Source of the DNA: Coniochaeta sp. PMI_546
Taxonomy: Eukaryota; Ascomycota; Sordariomycetes; Coniochaetales; Coniochaetaceae
Direction of reading: 5' to 3'
DNA length: 64,000 nucleotides
Assembly (NCBI GenBank): GCA_021432605.1
Contig: MU271146.1
Location: 1-64,000 of the forward strand
The notes under the pieces are model-generated. The model was not told the DNA's origin and searched no databases. It saw only the letters and a list, made by a program, of their open reading frames with translations. A program made the translations under genes and the position numbers. Shown in pieces: positions 34,013 through 45,867 of this stretch. Each line of letters starts with the position of its first letter. The stretch's first letter is position 1.

Positions 34013-36186
34013 GATGACCGCAACAGCGATAAAACCCTGAGGAACTTGTCGCTTATTCCTGAGCTGTATGCTTCATACGAAGAAAGGTTGCGCGGAGAAC
34101 AGATGTTGATCAAGTTTAGGTAGAAAACGTGGCATAGATCTTTCTGAAGACTTGTTCAAAAGGTAGTGGCCAATAAGGCTAATTGAGCAAGCGACAGATA
34201 GGCGCATGTGTTTCGAAGGTGAAGCTCCAGGTCTACCGGCAAAATAGTGTTTTAATTTGTCTCGATTTAACCGTATCAACGTAGCTTGCAACAATCTTGG
34301 ATAGGATGCCTGAACTACAAACATCTAATATACTGTCTCATCGATTCAATGAGTGAGAATTGTCAGACCTGATGCTGAGTTAGCAGAGTGACCACATCTA
34401 GCTTCCTCAGGCACGGTGTCTATGCTGTCGACCTTAGTGAAATATCAGCAAGTGCAGTCTTCCGAGCGACTCTGAGGGGTCTAAAGTGGAGAAGTGATGG
34501 AATCATATCACAATGGGAACACCTGCACCGATGTTGGCATGTATCCTAGGGTGGCTGGAGCAAGGGGCCTGCTATAGGGTGCTCTGTGCTGTAGCGCTTA
34601 TTATGCTGTAGCGGTAGGGTACCTGAAAGCCTTTTCAGTTTTTCAGCAGAAGGGCTTTGTCATTCATCTGTGCATGCGAGTCAGAGGTTTCGCACATGTT
34701 TGTTCACTTAATCGTTGAGTTCAAGATGATTGACACGTTGTCTCTGTAACTTCATCATGGGACAACAGTCCCGGTTGCTGGCGCCGTTGTAAGTGAGCCA
34801 CGCTTAACTCCCGGCGCATCCGTAGAAGGTCCTTCAGAATGTTTGAACCAGTGCGGTAGACTAGCACAAATAACAATGTAAGTGTCTCGCAGGACCGAAA
34901 GAATCGCATACTGAGTTGGATCCACATGTTTTAATTGGCGATGGGACTGATAGGACAGACAAACGATACCATAGAGGGAGGAGTTGTTCTGAGAACTTTG
35001 AACGGATTTTTGACAGACAGTCACTATCATTATCCAAGTCTTTGGCATTTTAGAGACACCGTCAAGGAGATGAGTGAACACATATTTGAACGATCAGGTT
35101 TGCGATATGAGAAGCAAAGTGTAAGGAGGCAAACACGAGACCAGTCACGCGTGTAAAGAGAAACAAGGGCATGCATATACCACTTCACAAACCCTGAAAA
35201 GATATATATGTGGTTATTATTACCCTCTTCCCCAAGGCCTCTTCTTCAAACCCCAGCACTTCATTGCTTCTCGCTGTAGGATCATTGTCAGCTTCATCAA
35301 AGGTAACAGGAAAGTACCGATATGCACTAAAGCAGACGTCTTCCACAGCTTGAGGACGTTGTTGCCCAACGGTGATCTTGGTACTCAGAGATGCACAACT
35401 TCTCTTCCGAACCAGTTTGACAATATTTCTTGGGCCTCTGAGAGCACATATTCTGACCTCGCTGGGGATGAGCAAGATAATTCGGTCAGCAGGAGGCATT
35501 GGTTCGACCTTCTAGCCCCCAGCAGCACCCACAAGAAGCAACGGGGCAGACTGCTAAAATAGAAACTTTTCCATAACAGCAGACGAAATATTAACGTAGC
35601 CTTTGATTAAACATTTCGAAAGTTCCTTGATTTCCAATAGAATTCTCTCTCCTTCTTCTTTTGAAGCTGCATCGCTGTTTTCGCGGATTCTACCTTCTCC
35701 CAGTCCCAATGCTCACTCATAGGGCGCTCCTTAACAGGCACGTTGAACCGCAACTATCTCCTGAAGATATCCACTACTACTACTAGAGACATACGACCTA
35801 TATCACGGCTCTGAGGCAATTAAGACTGAATTTCATGTCAATCTTCACCTATTGCAAATCGTCAAGTTTCCAATGTATCTTTCACGATGGGTGGAACGTT
35901 GAAAACCTCAGTGACAGGAGTACCTGGGCTGATGGCGGTGGCAAGCTATCTTGGTTCAAACCATCAGTCACAAGTCCCGGTCTCACGTGTCCATGTGTCT
36001 GACAAGAAAAGAGCTTCTAAATCATTCCTGGCTGCACGCAATGTCTATCTTGTTACAAGGCCGCAACGATTCGAGACTCAAGTACCCAGCACGGACTATT
36101 GGCCGCCATTTCGATCCGACGACAACACTCCTCTCGCAGCATTCTCGGAATTTAGAGATGCAGGCAGTGCTGTGATGGGACCTCCC
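34013..36186. other. Gene-poor stretch, 2.2 kb
   Basis: No open frame here shows a recognisable motif, signal peptide or plausible splice structure. A 104-codon minus-strand frame at 35499-35185 is unsupported. I see no tRNA or repeat. Promoter sequences for the AA1-like gene should lie at the left end. Confidence 0.4.
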
Positions 36187-36705
36187 TCAAGGAGCAGGCG
36201 CCATCCCCTCCATAAAAGGCAGGAGAAAATCCATCTTGCCAACGTCAACTCCGTGGGTCTGCAACGTTGAATACGCCATACACAAATGGAACATGAAGTT
36301 CGGAATGCTGTAGCCCAGGATGTACTCCCTCCCTCCCCACATAGCGGTTTGCCCGTTGCCGTAGGTCACCTGGACAGTCTTGTCTTCAATGCCGTCCAGG
36401 TCATTGGGCTTGGCACCGCCCTCGAGTAGTGCAATCGTGTTGTCAACGCGCGCTTCCAACTGCTGGAGAGTCATCTCGCCGCCCCACACAGGAGCCTCTT
36501 GCTCTGTGCTTGTCAGCAGCCCGAGTCCGCCAGAGGCAAGATTGACACAGCATTGGACGTGGAAAATGAGGCCTGGATAGGACTCCCCCGAGGTGGTAGG
36601 TCCGGCAGCGCAATTCGCGGAAGCTTTGCTGAGGATCGTCTTAAGGGTACGGAGGCCCCGGAGGTTGAGACCGATACTGACGTCATAGGGGGTTATGAGG
36701 GCCAT
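36187..36705 (-). CDS. DUF1993 family protein, 172 aa
   Basis: A single exon. The start MALITPYDVSIG was chosen because the DUF1993 family normally begins within a few residues of this motif and is about 170 aa long; the open frame continues upstream without similarity. Features that fit are an N-terminal helix with GLRTLKTILSKA, the central YPGLIFHVQCCVN, TLQQLEARVDNTIALLE, then the C-terminal YILGYSIPNFMFHLCMAYSTLQTHGVDVGKMDFL, a hallmark stretch of the family. DUF1993 proteins form a small four-helix fold resembling DinB/MDMPI proteins; no enzymatic role has been settled. There is no signal peptide, so it is probably cytoplasmic. Confidence 0.85.
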   Translation of the reverse strand: MALITPYDVSIGLNLRGLRTLKTILSKASANCAAGPTTSGESYPGLIFHVQCCVNLASGGLGLLTSTEQEAPVWGGEMTLQQLEARVDNTIALLEGGAKPNDLDGIEDKTVQVTYGNGQTAMWGGREYILGYSIPNFMFHLCMAYSTLQTHGVDVGKMDFLLPFMEGMAPAP

Positions 36706-38187
36706 TTTGCTCGGGGCAGATTGTGGCTTCGGGGACTGGTTGATGATGCGGAGGTCGAGGTGATGCCGGGCTTCAGGTGACTGAGACCGAGGTGGGCAAG
36801 CCGTGCTCAGTCGTCTAGACTTGATCAAAGAGGTCGTCCTTAGGTGACTCGGAGTTCTTTTCTGCAGGTACGTGCACTGGGACAAGGACCAAAGTTTAGG
36901 GCGACAGCAAACTGACATTTTAGCTTCCAGCATATCTAGGCATGAAGTTGGAATTAACTTGGCTTTATGTTGTCAGCCCCCTCGTTCCCGAAAGGGAGCT
37001 GGAAGGATCTGCTTACACAGCATTAGCGCTGACTGGTTGAGCCAAGGCCCAGAAGCTAGTGGGCCGTAGAAGATGCAGGCATTTGATCCTCCCTCCAGGT
37101 AAGCAAGCTATGGTTTTATACCTTACGATGAGATATAACTAAACAAAAAGCCCAGCTTCAACCTGTCACAGGTGTTTGCATGGTAAGTTCATCCATGTCC
37201 CAACGCCGCCGACTTCATGTTTGGAAAGTGTCCGTTGCTATTATATCGTGCCTCGACACATCGCCCAGCGTCTGGAGTCCATTGTACGCTTTCTTATCAT
37301 TGAGCTGTCATACAGCGATTACGAACACACAACTGGACCTGGACGCGGTTACTACCACCCTGTGAACGTCACCTTGGGACACCCCTTTGACCGCTATCCC
37401 AGAGATAGCTGTACGACATTGGACGGTGATACTGAACGATAATTTCAGGATAAACAAACAAAACATGTCAGGTCATAGACAAAAGCCAAACATCATAGCT
37501 GGTAGAGGCAGAATATCACTCTCGAATCTCTTCTTCTTCTTTCGGGCTAATTTTCATTCTTAGTGCTTCGTTTATTCCATTCTAGATACAATTCGATCTA
37601 GCAATCCAGCATATATCGAAGACGCTTGAAAGGAGTCAGATAGACTCCATAGCATTTCGCAAAGAGGCGTAGACTAGAGCACAGCCTGTCTTTAGACCTC
37701 TTCTTCGATTAGGACATGGCGACCTTATAGTACTAGTTTTGAAGTAACTTTTGACTCATTTCTTTTCTGTTATCTTATATTCTTACTTTAATTTCACCTC
37801 TCAAGCTTCTATAGATAATTACCACTTTAGACAAGTTAGCTATTACCCCTTTAGAAGGGGCCGCTATTTATTTTGACTACATCAACTACCTGATCGGTAA
37901 GAATAAAGTCTGGACTGCTCAACCATTCACTTTTAGATAATGATAATAATTTTTCAAACTTCATAACATTTCCGTTGTCCAATAAATAAAACGATATCAT
38001 TTTCGTTCCCTTAGAGTTGCTTTCTTCGTCTTACATTCTCACTTACTCTTCAACGTCTGCGACCTTCCTGAAGACACGAATAACAGAACAACTATCGTGT
38101 ACAGAAATACTTCTAACAATTCATCGGTAAGCACGAGCTAATGTTTTCATAAGTGCTACTTTCTTCCCTAACGTCCTGTTAATAGAC
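36706..38187. other. Divergent promoter region
   Basis: This 1.5 kb lies between the DUF1993 gene (-) and an orphan gene (+). The right half (37.5-38.19 kb) becomes pyrimidine-rich and AT-richer, with CT-rich runs just before the ATG at 38188, typical of a fungal promoter and leader. No gene is seen. Confidence 0.45.
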
Positions 38188-38694
38188 ATGGCACCTTCCG
38201 GATTCGACGCGTCACCCTCTCCGCCGCGCCGCCAGCAGCCGCGCCGTATGCGCTTCGAGATTCCCGATCATGGTGATCTGGAGTTTGAGGAAGCAGAACT
38301 TGAACGGCTGAGAATGAGTATGACTTTTCCGACAATGACCGATTTGGTCAACTTCATTGCAGAGCAGTACGTTCTCGGTCCTCTGACCGAGTTCATCAAT
38401 GACCACCTACAGGTAGCTGGAGCATTGAACCTTCCATCCCTGAATGATATCACTGGCGCCATCGTGACCGACACGCAGACCAACGCGAGAGTCTTTACGA
38501 TGGAGAACCCGGACAAGACTGAGTGGCGTATGGAGGATCACTGGGCCAGATTCATCCAGCAAGTCTATGGCGCCGCTCAAGCATCTGACAGCTGCTGGGC
38601 CGGTGTCAGTGAGCCGGATTTCGCAGCGGTGGCCTGGCAGCTTTTTGAGTTGCTGCAGTTTCTTGCGCGCCGCTGGCTCGCTAACCAGAATTGA
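38188..38694 (+). CDS. Orphan hypothetical protein, 168 aa
   Basis: A single-exon frame starting in AGACATGGC, a good Kozak context, after a CT-rich leader. The first 22 residues are Pro/Arg-rich and probably disordered (SPSPPRRQQPRR). The rest is mildly acidic and predicted helical, with Trp-containing segments (TEWRMEDHWARFIQQVYG, AAVAWQLFELLQFLARRW). There is no signal peptide or membrane segment. I do not recognise a family. Codon choice is even and G+C-rich compared with the flanks, which supports a real gene; it may be lineage-restricted. Confidence 0.6.
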   Translation: MAPSGFDASPSPPRRQQPRRMRFEIPDHGDLEFEEAELERLRMSMTFPTMTDLVNFIAEQYVLGPLTEFINDHLQVAGALNLPSLNDITGAIVTDTQTNARVFTMENPDKTEWRMEDHWARFIQQVYGAAQASDSCWAGVSEPDFAAVAWQLFELLQFLARRWLANQN

Positions 38695-40061
38695 GGCAAT
38701 ATCAGTGCTCGAAAAACAAAGCAATGAATGTATGTCCGCCACCTGATGTGGATTAAAATTGCCACACTGACTGACAACTGTTGAACCAAGGCTACAGTCC
38801 CCATGTTGGCACGGCACATGGTGATTCTAGCGAGCGACACTTATGAGGTGGGAAAGGAATGGGAAAAGTACCAGAGGTTCATGGTATGGATGGATGTCGA
38901 TTTTCTGCCAGTATGAAACCTGATCAGCGGTTCTTGGAACTGTCAGCTATGAAGACATTCTTTTATACGGATGATCGTGGAGGATTCTTTACGCTGGCTT
39001 GATAGCTGAAAATAAAAGAGAGGGCAACATTAGACTCTCTTCATATACCTATACGCACTATTGACAACACGGGAAGATTACACATTCTAACGCTCTCAAT
39101 ATTGAAGTCTAGACATCCATCGTATTCGCCCTATGGTCCACGCGGTAATGATGGGAGCTCCAGATAATCAACGTAGGAGTGAACTATATATATAATAAAT
39201 AGCGGCACAGACAACTATACATTGTGTAACATTATAATAATGGACGATGGTGTTTGGGAAAGCAGATAAGATGTCAAATAACATAGTATACCTAATAGGG
39301 TGTTTCTTGTTCAAGTCGTCAATATGCTTGCTTTTCACGTGGACTCTCTAGCCTCAGTCCTCGCCAAGCTTTGACAGTGGTATTACAAGCACACTTTCCT
39401 GTATCATACACTGATATCGGAGGCTCGTTAGCTGCATAAACCTCCACCTGCTGATCTCTCGCCCACATACGAAGTTATGCCAACTCGAATCTGCTTCGGA
39501 AAAGACACCCACATACGTCTCTACCCCCTGCCTCAGCGAAAAAGCAAGCGATAGATGGGATATCACATCTGTCGCACTACTAGGTATGACATGGCTTTGA
39601 CAACGCATGAGCGGAATGTTCCTTTCCCTAATGAGGCTGGCAACCTATTTCTTGTAGCTTCGGAATGTGGTTATCTTTGCGGTGCGTCGAATCAGTAGTC
39701 ATTGTAGCCCCTACCTAGATGCCGTTAGTTTCGTAATCCAGACATTGTCATTTTTTCACACCATACTCACAACATACCCAGAATCCAACCCAAAGGGGGG
39801 CACACGCTTCGCATGCATATCCAGCCAGGCGAAGGAGGAGACACGTGGTTCCCTGAACTATGCCACGCGTTTGCTCTCCAGCGCATATGTTGTGACAGCC
39901 CAGCCAGCTGGGTTGGTATTAGTATAGCATAATATATCGGGATCACGTCTCGTCGTCAGACAAGTTTGGATGGGCCACCTTGAATAGTAGGCTGAAACAG
40001 GACAGATGGAGGAGGTTGTGTTGGTGGCATGTCGTGAAGATATCCATGCTAATAATCTGCC
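38695..40061. other. Convergent gene-free spacer
   Basis: This 1.4 kb between two convergent genes has TA-rich stretches (for example 39182-39230) and no coding sequence I can support. Confidence 0.45.
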
Positions 40062-41497
40062 TTAGTCCTCCGTAGAAGGCCGTAGCCGTGGCTTCGGTGG
40101 AGGTCTCAACGTGCCGCCAACAGAAGTCGAGTCTTCGTCAGGCACGGTACTTGCCACGCTCTCGTCAAGCTGGGCCTCAAGGTCAGAATTCTTCATCGCA
40201 TCCTCGCTGAGACCCATCTCATGCTCCTCGATTCGCGGGAACATCCCCATACGCGGACTCAGAGTCTCCGACATGGGATACCCTGGCCTCACACCCGATC
40301 CGGGGCGAGCAAGAGATCGCCGTGAACTCCTGCCGGTGCCGGAACTCCTCCGACTTCTTGCCGTGACCTGTCGTAGTGTCGGATCGCTCATACACGAGCT
40401 TGGCGCCAAGAAACCGGGGAAGAAATGGACGATCAGAGGCTTTAACGTCATCATGCATGCGCAGGAGATGGCGGTGTTGACTTCGACGGTTGTCCAAAAA
40501 TGGAGCGAGGCGCCCGAGTAGCCTGGGTCAGTCGGTGGTGTCGTCTCGACCTCAACCAACTTGACCAACCGCATGATTGAGACGAAGCATACACTATGAC
40601 TTGTCGTTAGTTTGCTCTCAACCACATGACGGTGCCAGTGAGTATAGCACTTACAAGAACCCCAGCGCAAATACCCCCATGACCGCCATTTTCTGCCTGC
40701 GAGGCAATCGAAGGGTCGAGATGACCGGCATCGGCAGTAAGACGATAACAACATCGGTGGTGATGTGCAGACCCGCGTTCGCCCACCACAGGTTCGGCGG
40801 CTGGCAGTAGACCGGCCGTACGAATACCAGCCACCACTTCCAGAAAGCCTCGAGGGGGATGCAAGCCGTGCATACGGAAGCGACAAGCCAGACTCCGATG
40901 GCTAGGACCCCGAAGAGTACGACGCGGATGGCCCGCTTCACCCAGCCCGGGTAGGTGAATATGCGTTTGTACAGCAGCAGGATGGAGATCTTGGTGAAGG
41001 TCAGGCTCAGCGAGTAGAACAGGATCCCGTACCATGATGCCTATGCGACGAGTCAATACCCAGTACTAGTCCTATCGAGACGGAAATGTGCGGTAACATA
41101 CCCTCGTCATCAGAGGGATTTGCATAGGATCCATCTGCCAAGTATGCTTCCCGGCGCCACGAACCGCTTGCTCGATGGAGCTTGCAGTAACCCCAGCGGC
41201 GCACAATGCCGAGAAGGCGATACACCAGTCCGAAGGCCCAAAGATCTTTCTAATGCGTGTTCGAGTGTATAGCCGGAGCACCACCAATATTAAAGCGATT
41301 ACCCATGTGATGGTAGCACACGCAATTATGTCTGGCTGCAAGGACCGCCTCGTGTCGTTGGGAATAGGACCCCATATCGTCGTGTTCGGCGCCAGAGTGA
41401 AGTTCCCATTGCCCCCGGCAGTAAAGTTGCCCCCAGCCGTAAAGTTACCTCCCAGAGTGAAGTTGCCGGGACTTGACGGAGCCACACTGGTCGTCAT
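40062..41497 (-). CDS. PTH11-like/rhodopsin-domain seven-helix membrane protein, 437 aa
   Basis: Exons 41497-41102, 41040-40655 and 40593-40062 join across two 61-bp introns. An extracellular N-terminus carries tandem GNFT/GGNFTAG repeats (about residues 11-34), each an N-glycosylation site. Seven hydrophobic segments follow: DIIACATITWVIALILVVL, the CIAFSALCAAG stretch, YGILFYSLSLTFTKISILLLY, VVLFGVLAIGVWLVAS, the helix with DVVIVLLPMP, VMGVFALGFFVCFVSIMRL and the EVNTAISCACMMTLKPLI helix. The LTFTKISILLLYKRIF and LLPMP motifs are characteristic of the fungal rhodopsin domain. There is no N-terminal CFEM domain. The 130-residue tail is cytoplasmic, Ser/Arg-rich then acidic, and probably phosphorylated. 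Family members act at the plasma membrane and a few, such as Pth11, are receptors for surface cues. The ligand is unknown. Confidence 0.85.
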
Positions 41498-43630
41498 TTC
41501 GTTTATGTGAAGGAGGTGTTACTGATATGGAGGTCCGACAAACTCTTACGGATTTCATTGACGCTTAGGGTCCATAGTCAATGAGTCGAATGACGTTGTC
41601 GTATGTATGTTAGCTGTTATTGAGCAAACCTCAAGAAAAGAAGGTCCAGACTGTGTGATCTGGAGGGACGACAAGCTTTAATCAACACGGTCAAGCATCT
41701 AGCCTCCAAGAAACCTGGGGTTGACACGACGCTAGACCGATGCCAAGCTGCCGCCCCCTGGACATCTGCCACTTTTGCCGGCAGCAAATCCCAGGAAATG
41801 GTCGGGTCCATTACGCTATCTTAATCTACCGTCAACGTCAAGAAGGGGTACCGGACCAGTGGGGCCGACGGTAGCGACCGTGATCTCGGCCACAGAGCGA
41901 CGTCCCGTCGACGGAGTGGGCAAGGCATCCCTGGGCGTCGAGAGAGGACCGTCGTGGTTGGCCCTGCACACCGAATTAAAGTTGCAACGACAGGCACCTA
42001 AGCGGCGGAGGCTACGGAGCTTATCTGCATCCCAGTGCGGGGAAATGGCACGCTTGCAAGGGGTCCGTGGTGTTTTCTCGGTCATTTGGTGGTTAACATT
42101 GGATCCCGCTGGCGGGAAAGTTTGGGTCAGCCTGTCAGAGACCTCCGACTGCGACATTACAAGAAAACTTGGAGGGTCTGAAAACTGCACAACCTGCTTT
42201 TGCCAAAAGCAAGATCCTTGCTCGGCACTTGGCTCGATCGCTGATGCATTGATGCCTGCTAGGGTCGAAGATCAAGGACAACAGAGATAGAGCCGTACAA
42301 CCGCCCAGCAGCAGCCTTGATGTACACGTCAGGTCCATACAAGCAAAGAGCCAAGGACGCACCACCTCCAGTATTGCCAGAGCGTAATTAGGGGAGCTAA
42401 GGCACCATAAAAAGCGTATCTTCATTATTGTTTGTTTTGATCAACGGATTCCACCCCTCAGAAGGTGATGCTATCAGGCGCTCCATCCTGATCTTCCACA
42501 TTTGAAGCATTATGGTACTAAGGTAGATCAGATCCGCTAAACAAGTCTCAACTTCTAGTCAGAGTCACAAAGGCACATGCCATGACAACTCTTTGGCAGC
42601 GTGCCTGCTTGTTTCTGGACTTATCTAAGTTGTCTCGCATACATGTGAATCCTTCGTCGGTTCCAGAAGCTGTGTGCTAGAACGCAAGACCATGGAGCTA
42701 GCCAGGAAGGGTGCTATGTTATATCATGACCGGCTTTGATGTAGAGCGGAAGAGTCCCGATCAGCAGCCAGTTTGACGAGAAACAGATGCTGTTCAAACT
42801 CGTAGCGTCATAGACGCGATAGTAAGATCCGTGGGCCAACCCATAGTCGTCAGCCATATCGTACACGGCAACTGATTGTTCCCATGTTTATGCTGCAAAC
42901 GAGTAATTCTCATAGAGCACCAGATACTTCCAATTGAAGGCGAGACAATATTTCATCCATCTAACTCATCATCATTTTTCCTTGGGTCATCATGGGATAG
43001 GAGCTGCGGACTTGTATCCCGTAACACGTCATCTCGAGCATTTGACATTGAAAAGATATAAATAGCATGATGTGATTACCATGTAGTCTTTACAAGCCCT
43101 AAGCGAATGTTAATAATAGCCAGGTTTTGACGTACCAAATTCCGGAAATGCATAAATGTAAAGACTTCTAGTTATAGGTAAATACACTATTCTACTCGCC
43201 AACCGATGCTCTGGAGGCGGATACGGTGGAGCTTACCACTCAGCATATAACTGTAAGATGAAGCCCTGTCCTGTGGTAGGAGTTGAGCTATTTGGCTCCA
43301 GATCGTATATATTGCGGGCGTATCAAAAGGATAGCACTGTGCTTCGGGGAAAGGCTCTAGAGCATGTAGAGTTCTTGCAGCCAGCTATACCAATAGCTGT
43401 CATGAGTTCTGGTCGCTAGAATACCCCTCCGGCGGCGAATGCTCGCCGCATACATGTTCAAGATAAAATAAATCTCCCGGGAAGTGAAGTTCACGCGCAG
43501 CTGAGACAGATTCCGTACCGGCTGCCCGCAGAAGTGGCTTGTTCTGTCCACTCAGGGTTAACTTGTCCACGGGTCGCTACTTCCGAATATGAACAAGAAC
43601 GAGCCACCGCACAAACAATCAACAGCAACT
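41498..43630. other. Gene-free region upstream of the PTH11-like gene
   Basis: This 2.1 kb contains a 171-codon plus-strand frame (41775-42290) without recognisable motif or start context, which I do not call. No RNA gene or repeat was recognised before the tRNA at 43631. Confidence 0.4.
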
Positions 43631-43722
43631 CCATCGTAGTGTAGTGGTTTAGCATGTCGGGTTTTCAGATCCCTCACGATCAAGATATCCCGAAGACCCG
43701 GGTTCAAACCCCGGCGATGGAA
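43631..43722 (+). tRNA. tRNA-Glu (anticodon TTC) with a 20-nt intron
   Basis: The acceptor stem pairs TCCATCG with CGATGGA. The T arm reads CCGGGTTCAAACCCCGG and the D arm region TAGTGTAGTGGTTTAGCA. The anticodon stem TCGGG/CCCGA encloses TTTTCA...T with anticodon TTC at 43665-43667. An intron of 20 nt (43669-43688) lies one base 3' of the anticodon, the standard nuclear position, leaving a mature length of 72 nt. A T5 run at 43725-43729 serves as the RNA polymerase III terminator. Confidence 0.93.
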
Positions 43723-43941
43723 TCTTTTTGCCAAATACTGTCGACAAGACATGTCTTCCAGCTTTGGCAGGTCGAACCCAGGATAAATACGAACACACAG
43801 CATGTAGATGACAGACAAGCAACGGTTTGTGAACAATCTGACGTCTAGATACTTGATTAGAAACACGTCACATGAACCTCATCTGTGAAGGACGAATGGA
43901 AGTATCTTGGGCTTTCACGTCCGTGCTTCTTCTATCTACGA

Positions 43942-45867
43942 CTATATCTCCTTCAAAGCTTTGGGCCAAGGAAACACGACCTTGGTGAGCGGACATCCGT
44001 CGAAAAAGCACATTCCGAGGAGCCATCTGCGGACGCGCAGACGCGGCACCCCGCCGCGGGCGGAAGGGTTCTCCAGGTCAACACCTAGCGAGACGTGGTG
44101 GTCGAGGTCGTTTGCGTCGTGTTCCTCAGACCCCGGATCACCTTGCCACACCGAAGTGAAGACGAAGTCCGGCACATGTGAATCTGCCCGGCCGCTAGCC
44201 TCGTCAGACAACACGAATACGGCACGGTAAGGCGATGACTGCCCTCTTGAATCCCAGAGAGCGCCCAGCCTGAGCTTCTTGCCTGCGTCGATGGCCGCCG
44301 CCAGCTCGGTAGCCATGCGGTGGAGATATTTGCTGGTAAACGAGGCAGAGCCTCCCCGGGCGTCGGCCTCGAGGTACTTGTCAATCTCCTTGGCTAGCAA
44401 AGAATAGCCAAGGTCGTTTAGTTTGATTACGAGCTGCAGCAGGCATTTTCTCTGCCACAGTGTAAGGTGGCCGTCTGGTTCGTCGATCCACGGCAGTCTC
44501 CGCGGGAACCTCGCGGTGTCGATAATGCGACCTAGTTTCCACAGATGGCCCTTGGTAGCGATACCACCCGCTGTCAACTGCACTGCGGTCAATCGGCAGC
44601 CTTTGACGAACGTGAGACGCCGGGCTTCTTCCTCGGGCGCGTTGAAAGCCCTGAAAGCATATGTATCGAGGAATTCTGATGGCGTCAGCATATTGGCCGG
44701 TCTCCTGTTGTGGTGGCCGTTGTCTAGAATTTCGCCATTGAGAACACACATGGCGAGGACTGACAAACTAAGGCTTCGACCTTGCCTTTGGAGCGCCTCG
44801 ACATCCAACCGCAATGCGTACTTGCAGCAGTTGGCAAGGATAGCGAGTCGATCCCATGGTTCCGACAAACCACGGGCCTCGATGTTCGCCATCACAGTCG
44901 GTGTCATGGCATCAGACGTGCCTAGCATGAGCGAATACCTCCCGGCGGCCCGGAGCACGTTGTCTATCTTGCCTACGTCAGCTGGTAGCAGCAGGTTGCC
45001 TGCCTTCCTGAGCGCCAGGCACAGGCGCGTTGCTTCCTCCGAGAAGTGGACCGAATCCACGCACAGTTCACCTGGTATTCTGCCGAAAACCGTGTACCGC
45101 AACTTCTGAAGCTCCAGCCCTGGATCGTGGCGGATCAGTAGCTGCATCCACGTTCCGCCGCGATAGTTCTCCTGAAATGTCCAGGCACGCGTCCACCAGC
45201 GATCCTGCGTTATGTCGTTGAGCAGACCCAGGGCTCTCCGCGCCACGTGAAAGCTAGTCGCTACCGGGCGCCGCAGCTCGGAGTCGTCATTTATGATGTC
45301 CTCCGAGAGGATTGTTCCTAGGAGATGTAGCTCATCTTCGTCCTTGAGCGGTCGGCCCAACAAGGCGACGGGGTAATAGCTGAGTTGGTAGACGAGGTCC
45401 ATGGCTTGCATGGCGTCGCGCTTCTGGGTGCATCTTGTGTGGTGGCAATGGGCACCGTCGCACGCGCTTTGGTGTATACAGTGGGCATCGATCCAGAGCA
45501 AGTCGACCTTAGCGTGACTCATGTAGCGGAGAATGCGGTCGAAGACGCAGTTCCGGACAGTCGATGGTTGGAGACCGCTGGAGTCCCAGTCCTCGACAAG
45601 GTAATGGCCGAATTCTTCGCTTTCGTGCTCTGAGGCTTTGCAGGTGTACGACAGCGCAACGTACTTATGCTGGCTGGAGGCATCGATACAGCGTCGACGA
45701 AGTTGCGTGCCGTTTGGCCGTAGGCACTCGAGCTCGCTGACATAAGAGAGAAACTTGCTATGCGCTTGTTGATTGCCCTCGCTGCCTATCTCGACTAGCT
45801 GTGAGACAATGGATGCGTTGTGTCGCAAGGCAAGCGTCGAAAGTGACAGGTTTTTGTCGTCGTCCAT
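43942..45867 (-). CDS. HET-domain (heterokaryon incompatibility type) protein, 641 aa
   Basis: A single exon. The ATG at 45867 (MDDDKNLSL, G at -3 and +4) is the first ATG in frame; the frame stays open to a TTG at 45915. The three conserved blocks of the HET domain are present in order: YVALSYTC (about residues 69-76), LLWIDAHCIHQ (about 123-133) and RWWTRAWTFQE (about 223-233). A His/Cys-rich insert (CDGAHCHHTRC) follows the second block. The rest, about 400 residues, has no second recognisable domain such as NACHT or ankyrin repeats. HET-domain proteins trigger cell death when incompatible hyphae fuse, though most copies in a genome are not proven incompatibility genes. It shares a 0.6-kb divergent promoter region with the histidyl-tRNA synthetase gene. 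Confidence 0.88.
   Translation of the reverse strand: MDDDKNLSLSTLALRHNASIVSQLVEIGSEGNQQAHSKFLSYVSELECLRPNGTQLRRRCIDASSQHKYVALSYTCKASEHESEEFGHYLVEDWDSSGLQPSTVRNCVFDRILRYMSHAKVDLLWIDAHCIHQSACDGAHCHHTRCTQKRDAMQAMDLVYQLSYYPVALLGRPLKDEDELHLLGTILSEDIINDDSELRRPVATSFHVARRALGLLNDITQDRWWTRAWTFQENYRGGTWMQLLIRHDPGLELQKLRYTVFGRIPGELCVDSVHFSEEATRLCLALRKAGNLLLPADVGKIDNVLRAAGRYSLMLGTSDAMTPTVMANIEARGLSEPWDRLAILANCCKYALRLDVEALQRQGRSLSLSVLAMCVLNGEILDNGHHNRRPANMLTPSEFLDTYAFRAFNAPEEEARRLTFVKGCRLTAVQLTAGGIATKGHLWKLGRIIDTARFPRRLPWIDEPDGHLTLWQRKCLLQLVIKLNDLGYSLLAKEIDKYLEADARGGSASFTSKYLHRMATELAAAIDAGKKLRLGALWDSRGQSSPYRAVFVLSDEASGRADSHVPDFVFTSVWQGDPGSEEHDANDLDHHVSLGVDLENPSARGGVPRLRVRRWLLGMCFFDGCPLTKVVFPWPKALKEI

Noticed and set aside
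35784-35815. ACATACGACC match to the start of fungal 5S rRNA
   Set aside because: Similarity stops after about ten bases; the rest of a 5S gene is absent.
41775-42290. 171-codon plus-strand open frame
   Set aside because: No recognisable motif, no signal peptide, no upstream promoter-like composition; not distinguishable from chance.
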